A model generated the notes under the pieces. The model had not been told where the DNA came from. It saw only the letters and a program-made list of their open reading frames with translations, and did not search any database. A program made the position numbers and the translations under genes. From Carposina sasakii (Eukaryota; Arthropoda; Insecta; Lepidoptera; Carposinidae), in the NCBI GenBank assembly GCA_014607495.2, contig CP053162.1, positions 744,001 to 808,000 of the forward strand: DNA of 64,000 nucleotides, in the 5' to 3' direction. The first letter of the stretch is position 1; each line of letters opens with the position of its first letter. Of this stretch, positions 22,301 through 30,894 are shown in pieces.

Positions 22301-25300
22301 CCGGTTTGGACGCAGGCGCCTAGCAACAACAGCGCGCGATGTACTTGATGCGCGCACCTGAGTAGGTACTAGCGTTCTCGTTCGTGGGCCCTGGAATGCG
22401 TATGCGAAAGATCTGCACTTGCGAAGCTTGCCGAAGCACATAAAGAAAAAGGTAGATAGATTTTATGTAGGTTATGGAAAATAGGGGGAAATCAATAATA
22501 AATTGAGAATGAAGTGAAATGTTGATATTTATTGAAGATGAATCTATGCGATCTAAATAAATTGATTGTTTATAAAATATCTGTATATATGCGTTTGTAG
22601 AATTAGTAAATAGATTAATCTAACAGATAACCTAAATAGGATAATTAATTATGAAGATAAGAAAGATGCTTATTGGACTTGCTAGCGTGAATAGCTTGGT
22701 ATGAAGAGGTGCGTGTAGGTACTATACCTGTGGCAGTGCTGCTAAATTTGCGTAGATAGGTAGATAGATGATGGCAAATCATTTAGCAGCTGCAAGAAGC
22801 AAGCAAGTAACACACTATAGAATGAAGAGCTAATCCGCTTATTGGTTCAAATCGAGGGGGAAAGATGGTAGGTATATAGGAAGTAGAAAGGCTTGGGCTC
22901 ACGGCACGTTCCTTGGCAAAGATGATGAGGTGACGGCAGCGTTGATGATGTAGTGGTCCGCGTAGAAATCAGGCGCATCAGGCGACGAGATGGCACGTCG
23001 TTGTTGTCCAGTGCTGGATTATCGCCACCGCTTCTAGGCTTGCACGTTGATAATGAATTCGGATGGCTCAATCTTGCGATGATGTCGACACGGTATTCCA
23101 ATTCGTCTTCTTCGTAGTACGTAGCCCGTAGTACACGGACACACAAAATGGCTGCTTTGTTCACACGTGGCTTGAATTGACGTGCAAATAGTTTATGGAA
23201 CGTGAAGTTAAGCAATCCGAGTCCTGTCACGGTCGCCACTTATGTTTGAAATGATATACAAACATACAGAAATTAACTTATTGTAATTCGAACATAGATA
23301 CAGATACATGTGTATAACTAGGTATTCTATAGACAAGTGATCGCACGCTCTGTCGTGAGTAGATTGCATTGTGGGGCCGCCGGCCGGCGGCTGGGCCCCG
23401 TCCCCCGCACCTCAGGCGCCGTCGACAGGTTTGGTGCAGGCGCCAACATATATGTTATAAAAGCTTGTCGCGACATTTAAGTACTCGTATTTACGTTCTT
23501 ACTTTTAAATGTTTATTAGGCAGCATCTTTGTGTTGATGTTTCAGATTTTCCCATATTGTTCCCACTCATATCGAAGAAATATTCGTCGACCCTTCCAGA
23601 GCTTCGTGTAGAAGAGTAAGAGAGTAATATACAACAGGGTTCGCCCCGGTGCCCCGAGGTGGTATGTTCACGACATCATGTCATCATGCCACTCAGTACT
23701 CGGCACGGCCTAACCTTGACTTATTAAAAATTTAAAACTAAGAAAGTAAATACGAGTACTTAAATGTCGCGACAAGCTTTTATAACATATAAATTGTGTC
23801 AAATGTGTTAAATTTGAAACGACATTATAAATTAACAGTAAAAGTTTTAGTGTAAAAGTTTATTTTTTCTTTTTAGCGCATTTAAATAAAAGCTTGTTTT
23901 TAAAAAGGTTTTTTTACCTAAATTTTTTTCGAGTTATTCTCAGCTAGCCCTTTAATTTGATACCCATATTGTAGGAATGCATTAAAAATAATTGGTCCGC
24001 CATTGTGGGTATGCCGCCATGTTGGATTTAGAATGACGTCACACTGTTAATCATGCATTGTCATCCGAACTGAACGTGCTCACCAAATTTCAGCCCAATC
24101 GGTTGAGGGCAAGTGCCTTAAAATTGAGTTGTAAAATTTACCCGAACAAACATACATTGCAAGTTTCTCGTAAATAAAAGCTTGTAAAAACTGCACTATT
24201 TGTGATTATTTAGTGATTTTTGGTCGTCAACGTTCCCGAAAACTACGAAATCTCCTCAACATCACATTGACACGTGTAGCAAGATTTTTTCACGAGAAAT
24301 AATTAATATCTGTCTATAAAAAAAAAACTAGCATAAACACTGGACACTATAAATTTCGCCAGATCAAGTAATAAAAAAAAACAAAGTTTCCCACCAATTT
24401 TTTTGGCATAAACTTACTTTATTTGATGTATAAAGTACGTAACCTCCGTTAAGGGTGGGAACGAAAAAGCACTCTGTATAGCAAGTAGTTAGGTACCTAT
24501 ACAGATTTAAGTTAATATTTTTTATATTGTTTACATTTATATTATGTTTTTATTTTTAGTAGCTTGCAGTAGATTGGTGTTCCTACACTGTAACATTGTA
24601 AAGTTATTGATCTCAAATAAATAAATAAAACGTACCACGACTGCGGTAGGCAGTGCGACTCCGATAGGAAGTTGTTGTAGTACAGCAAATTAGCGAGCCA
24701 CTCACTGCGGCATGCTTCCACCTCTGACGTCACGATGAGCTGGAGGATACCAGAAGATTTTAAGTAACGTGAGAAAAATATATTTTAAAAAGTTTACATT
24801 CTTTATGGAATAAATTCAATAATGGAGGTTCCATTATTATAGTATCATTGGAAGTGTAATTATAAATCCGTTGTCTCACCTGCCACTGTGGTCCTGAACC
24901 GAGGAACCGAAACCAGGTCATCAAGAACGCCAACACTACTACATATGGTAATGTTAATCTGGGAATAATAGATAAGTACATTACAATATTTACCGATGTC
25001 ACAAAACTTATACCTTATTTTTTGGCAAAATATGTCTCTGATCTAATAATGTAATAATAACTTTGTACCATGTTTTGAGCAAATAATTTATCATTTCATT
25101 TCATACACGCTGAGATTTATAAAGTCCCGTATCAGGTATAAGAATAAAAATAAAATAAGTATAAATATTCCTCTATGGTATAACCATATTGGCAGGTAAC
25201 ACACATACTACATAAGGTATATCTAACTTTTGATTTTGCTTCTGAGTACGATAAAGTCTAAAAGGAATAAAAATCGTCGTGCATAATTGTATAATGGATA

Positions 25301-28300
25301 GCATGGGGCAAAAGTAATACCTCAAGTATCTCTTGAGCAGAATTATGAGCTGATCTGACAGTTTCATATCGGTTCCTGAAGACTCCCCAGTATAGATAAG
25401 AAGCATTCCAGAGATTATGAAGAAGGTCTGAACCAGCACCGTCGCATTTAAACCCGTTTGGAACAGTGAATACTCGTGCAGCTAAAAGAAGAAGTAGGAT
25501 ATTATCAAATACTGTTTCAACCATTCCTGCATAAAGCAAAATGGTAACTAAACTAAATATCTTTAAAAATACTCATAACTTTACCTTTTCAAGTTCCAAT
25601 GAATTTTCAACATCGATCACAAAAGAGATGAATACATGAGCAACGATGACGCAAACTGCTGTTATAGCTCTGAAAGATGAATAAGTCAAAACTCCACTGT
25701 ACATACGTACATGTGTGCGGTGTGCGAGACTCAAATTGTTGTATGAGTACTGCTGGAAACCTAAATTTCGCGTGGTGTGTCTCCGAGGGCCCTTAACGCT
25801 ATAGCCAATAATTTTCAAATTAAATAAGCACTTCAAGTATGTACCTACATTAAATAAAAATTGGGGGCGTACTCTCAGGTGTTCAGCTAGCAACTTATCA
25901 CTTAAGTTTTACATCAGGACCCTCTGCTATGCTAAACGTGGCTGTAGGATTTTCATCAGGACCCTGTATTTCTGACTCTACCATTTTCCTAACACAGCCG
26001 TTTTCATCCTTCGCGATATTTATTGGGATTTCAAAGTAGATACTCACCTGAAGCCATCCAGACCTTTCAGCCGCGCGTGATTTGGTTGTTTTATTTCATC
26101 CGGTAAGGTAAACAACAAATCCCAATTGATTTGTATCGAAAAAATATTTAGGAAAGTGTTACCTGTAAACGTAATAAAAAAATCGTGTAGGTAATTCCTA
26201 TTTACTCGACAAAATGCATCGGTAGAGCTTCTGTGTGATTTAATTAAACATTTAATAAGTAAGTAGGTACCTTTTTTATCACTTTTATCTCGCATGATCC
26301 ATGAAAGGCTTCCGACGATGTTGAGCACCAGTAATACTATAAACATTCCAGCTACAAAGATATCTAAATTATCAATATTGTGTTGTATTTCATTTTGTGT
26401 CTCACAAACTATTTCATTTGTGATTTTGGCTCGCAATCCGTAAGTTTTCCACAGAGATTCACTTAGGCATGCCTCAAGGGTCTCTCCTAGGTCCCCCTCT
26501 GTTGCGTTTGGACATGTTTCGTTGACACATATATTATAATGTAACTGTCTATGGTCAAAATGCGTACGTTCGTGAAGCGAGTATTCCTGTAATATAGAAA
26601 TAACTATATGTTATGATTGAATTTTTAAAATTAATTATGATTTAGGATGTATAAGCCATTGTAATAAATATTGTATGTGCATTTATGCATGTATGTACAT
26701 TATGGTATAAGAATACAAAGTAGGCATCTAATATAATTAACTATAGGAAACTTCTATAAATATTAATCTTTGCTATTGTCCGCCCCATTTAAATACATTA
26801 ATTTGCAGAGGGCAACAATTTTATGTAGTATATTTCCTATGACCAAGGGTGAGAGGTTAAATCCATTCAGCTATTCATAATGCAAATAATTTGTTGTAAT
26901 TACATGTTTCGTATAAGTTCCGAGTAAACAATTTTTCTGTTCCAACCTATTTCTCAGGACTATTTAGGTGGGTATTAAAATGTCGTATATATATTATTAT
27001 TGTCGTATATATATTATATATTATTATTATTATTATTATATTGGCACAAAATCTAAAGTTTTTTTTTTCAAAATGTATGAACATTCCTGAGTAGTTTAGG
27101 AATTTCTCCGTACTATCTGGAAAATAAACATATTATTTCGAGGCTCTAATTTTGTGGATAGATTCTTTATAGTGGTCTATATTCATATATATTTCCTTGA
27201 CATAGCCCTTGTAACAATTTTTTAACTATCACAGATCTGTTAATCTAAAATTCTTTACTTTACTACCAAAAATTATATTAAATATGAACTTTTGTGACAT
27301 TACCTCGAGTAATGTATGTATAAGATTATACAGGATGTCCCAAAACTCAACGTCAAGCCGAAACGGGGTGACAGGATTGATCATAACCATCACGAGAAAA
27401 ATCTGAAAAAAAATCTATCCCATGCAGTTTGAAAATTATGGGCATTTTAAGAAAAACCTAGAAATTTGATCAAACTGTACCATTTTTCGGTTATTGTGGT
27501 TATTATTTTTTATTTTTGTTCATTTGAACTTTAGAAACGTAATCCTAAATAACATTTCTAGAATCCCAATAAAAAATAATGACACAATTGCCTTAAGTTC
27601 CCGAGAATTGAGACTATTTGTTAAACTACGAATTTAAAATTTTCAAGATTCGTCGACTTTGACAGGCCCTCCTATAAAAAAAATGTACTAGAGTGCCTTG
27701 GCAAGTAGCATTAAAAGTTGGCGCATTTAATCAGAATTCTAAAATGGTACAATACTTGTTAGTTCCATACAATAGAAAAGAGTAAAAAAATTAAAACCTC
27801 AAGTAACCCGATTTTTGCTATCAGATTTTACTCAGTTAAAATGTTTTTAATTCGCACAAGCTCTAGGTAGGTTCTTAATTTTAAGGCAAAATGATGAGAG
27901 AGATGGATAATGGGTATGTTTGCCATGAGTGAGCGAGACAGATAGTGACGCCACGCATTGAGACGGAGATGCGTCGTTTAAACGAGTGCGAATGAAACAG
28001 ATAGATGCTATGGCATCTATCTGTTTCATTCGCACTAGTTTCAGCCAAGCAAATGGCTACGCTACCAGTCCGACACCAACCAGTTAGTACGTTTCGCTCA
28101 TTCGTCTACTGCGCACGTTCGTATTCGCTTGTGTTGATTTAGTACTGACAACTTTGGCTTCTCTTTTTGGACTTGAATCTTTGTGAATTGGACTTGTTGA
28201 TAACATACCGGCAACTTTGGCTTCTCTCTGGACTTTTGTGTTGGCATCCTTTTTAATCTACCATGCCTACGCGCTACACTTCACAAGAATATGCGAACAT

Positions 28301-30826
28301 GCACCTCATTTATGGGGAATGCAGATGCAACGCAAGTGCTGCCGCTAGACTTTATCGTGAAAGATATCCAAATTTAGAGCGCTACCCGGATCACCGCGTG
28401 TTTGTTAATGTGCACCGTTCACTCACAGAGGGCGGCCATTTCCCGAATCAAATACAGGCTGGAGGTAGACCTGTGTTTCCTTTCCAGGAAGAAGTATTGC
28501 AAGAGGTCGCACGTGACCGAAGTATTTCCGTACGTGGAATTGAAGAAAGAACGGGAATACCGAAAAGCACTGCTCATCGTATTTTACAAAGAGCCGAAAT
28601 GCATCCGTTTCACGTACAACGAGTTCAAAGTCTTCTACCTCGAGATTATCAGGAAAGGATTTCTTTTTGTAGAACAATGCTACAGAGGCATAATGAGAAT
28701 CCCCAATTCATCCAAAAAATTCTCTGGTCAGATGAATCGACATTTAAAAAAGATGGTTACATGAACTTGCACAATTATCACGAGTGGCATGTGGAGAATC
28801 CACATTTAATGCGAGAAGATAGATCCCAGTATCGTTTTAAAGTAAACCTGTGGACCGGAATTTTAAACGGTAAAATTATTGGGCCTATTGAACTGCCTGA
28901 GAACTTGAATGGAACTAATTACCTACATTTTTTAAGAGAAGATTTACCAACCCTGTTAGAGGACGTACCACTAGCAGATCTTCGCGACATGTGGTTTCAA
29001 CAAGATGGCTGCCCAGCGCATTTCGCAGTGCAAGTAAGAGATTTCCTTGACCAGGAATATCCGGGAAGGTGGATTGGACGTTCGGGCACTATCTCGTGGC
29101 CCGCCCGTTCACCAGATTTAAATCCCCTGGATTTTTTCTATTGGGGAGTTCTCAAAGAAAAAGTTTACTCAAAGCCCATTGAGAACGTAGCCGACCTGCG
29201 TGAACGCATTTCTCAAGCAGCTGAGGCGATCAACTCTCGAAGATATGCCCGACTAATAAGTAGATCTTTTTTAAGAAGATGTAGGGCTTGTATTGAGGCT
29301 GATGGTAAACAATTTGAACATTTATTGTAATAAAAAACGTTATTTCTCTATCATCTGACTTTTATTCCAACAAACCTAATTATTTTACTAATTTTACTAA
29401 CTTTTTTTCACTTTGGTAAAAGTGGCGTCACTATCTGTCTCGCTCACTCATGGCGAACATACCCATTATCCATCTCTCTCATCATTTTGTCTTAAAATTA
29501 AGAACCTACCTAGAGCTTGTGTGAATTAAAAACATTTTAACTGAGTAAAATGAGATAGCAAAAATCGGGTTACTTGAGGTTTTAATTTTTTTACTCTTTT
29601 CTATTGTATGGAACTAACAAGTATTGTACCATTTTAGAATTCTGATTAAATGCGCCAACTTTTAATGCCACTTGCCAAGGCACTCTAGTACATTTTTTTT
29701 ATAGGAGGGCCTGTCAAAGTCGACGAATCTTGAAAATTTTAAATTCGTAGTTTAACAAATAGTCTCAATTCTCGGAAACTTGAGGCAATTGTGTCATTAT
29801 TTTTTATTGGGATTCTAGAAATGTTATTTAGGATTACGTTTCCAAAGTTCAAATGAACAAAAATAAAAAAGAATAACCACAATAACCGAAAAATGGTACA
29901 GTTTGATCAAATTTCTAGGTTTTTCTTAAAATGCCCATAATTTTCAAACTGCATGGGATAGATTTTTTTTCAGATTTTTCTCGTGATGGTTATGATCAAT
30001 CCTGTCACCCCGTTTCGGCTTGACGTTGAGTTTTGGGACACCCTGTATAGATTTACCAGTATCAAATTGTAAAGCTCGCTGTCCGCATCTGGCACGATCT
30101 GTAAATCCACATTGCAGAAGAGGAACTGCTTCTGCGCGCACGCAGTATAGTCGTCCATGTGGTACAGAGGGGGCATCCGGGCGTGCTCCGTCTCTGAGAA
30201 CGTTCCCGGAAAATTATAAATCACTCTATAGAAGATTTAACGCGGTACCAAAGAAGAATAAGTTATGACATTCCCTAGACTCAAAGTGATACTTGCAATT
30301 ACAAACTTTGTTATTTGCTATTGCTTTATTAATATTGCTATACAAACGATCACCAAAATTTCAGCAAATCTACCGAGGTTTGATACAGCTGCAACAAAGA
30401 CTCGTCAAGAAAACTGGAAAGATTGTGTAAACTAGAACTACTTAATATTATCTGATAGTGGCACACTTAAATTATTGTTACTAATCTTTGGTATCTATCC
30501 TAAAATAGCGGTACCGTTTTATGGCGACGGTACGTATTCAAAATGTTTCTTCTAGTTCGCTAAATGACGGACGGCACCGGTGTCCTGGGATAGGACACCA
30601 AATTTTAAACTTATTATATAAATGCCGTGCTAACTTTTAATTACAAAAAAACCAAAGTACGAAGTCATGTTTTTATTATCTTTTTTCTGTGGTTACTTAA
30701 ATTGATGATCTATGGTACAAACGAGTACGTAGTTACATGAACTCTATGGACTTTTCATTTTTGTTAATTATCTTGTTTACCAAATCAAGTTGTATTAAGT
30801 GTGATAATTACCTTGCCACTTTTGAT

Positions 30827-30894
<68 letters not shown>

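Larger units (their letters stand above)
16676..23448 (-). mobile_element. Intact BEL/Pao LTR retrotransposon (6.77 kb)
   Basis: The element reads 5' to 3' on the minus strand. Its 206-bp LTRs (23243-23448 and 16676-16881) look identical and have TG...CA ends. The 5-bp target duplication TATAT is exact at 16671-16675 and 23449-23453. Just inside the 5' LTR a TGGCGACCGTGACAGGAC primer-binding site fits the 3' end of a tRNA-Arg-type tRNA. A leader of about 1 kb (22224-23242) without a convincing gene precedes one Gag-Pol frame. Identical LTRs, exact duplication and an open frame point to a very recent, possibly still mobile, insertion. Confidence 0.93.
16533..23929. mobile_element. Long inverted-repeat (foldback) element split by the BEL insertion
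   Basis: The segment 16533-16675 plus 23454-23510 reads, on the other strand, as 23734-23929. If the BEL element and one TATAT copy are removed, the two arms pair almost continuously: CACATTTGACACAATTTATA is followed directly by TGTTATAAAAGCTTG on the left, matching the right arm. Each arm is about 190-200 bp, around a centre of about 220 bp (23511-23733). No transposase frame is present. Exact outer ends and target duplication are unclear (GAGTT occurs on both sides). It lies in intron 8 of gene B. Confidence 0.7.
27331..30045 (+). mobile_element. Tc1/mariner-superfamily DNA transposon with 624-bp inverted repeats
   Basis: A 2715-bp element bounded by TA at 27329-27330 and 30046-30047. The left repeat is 27331-27954 and the right repeat 29422-30045, both 624 bp and nearly identical (scattered single differences such as CCGAGAATT against CTCGGAAACT). 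Ends start CAGGATGTCCCAAAAC (left) and CAGGGTGTCCCAAAAC (right). It carries one intact transposase frame (28263-29330). It lies in intron 2 of gene B, ending ten bases from the last base of exon 2. Repeats this long are unusual, since mariners normally have about 30 bp. Confidence 0.93.

Noticed and set aside
22847..23239. 130-codon frame in the BEL/Pao leader
   Set aside because: It runs into the primer-binding site next to the LTR, has no recognisable domain, and BEL elements do not usually have a gene there.
23369..23611. 80-codon + strand frame
   Set aside because: It spans the BEL LTR and the foldback element and lacks any domain.
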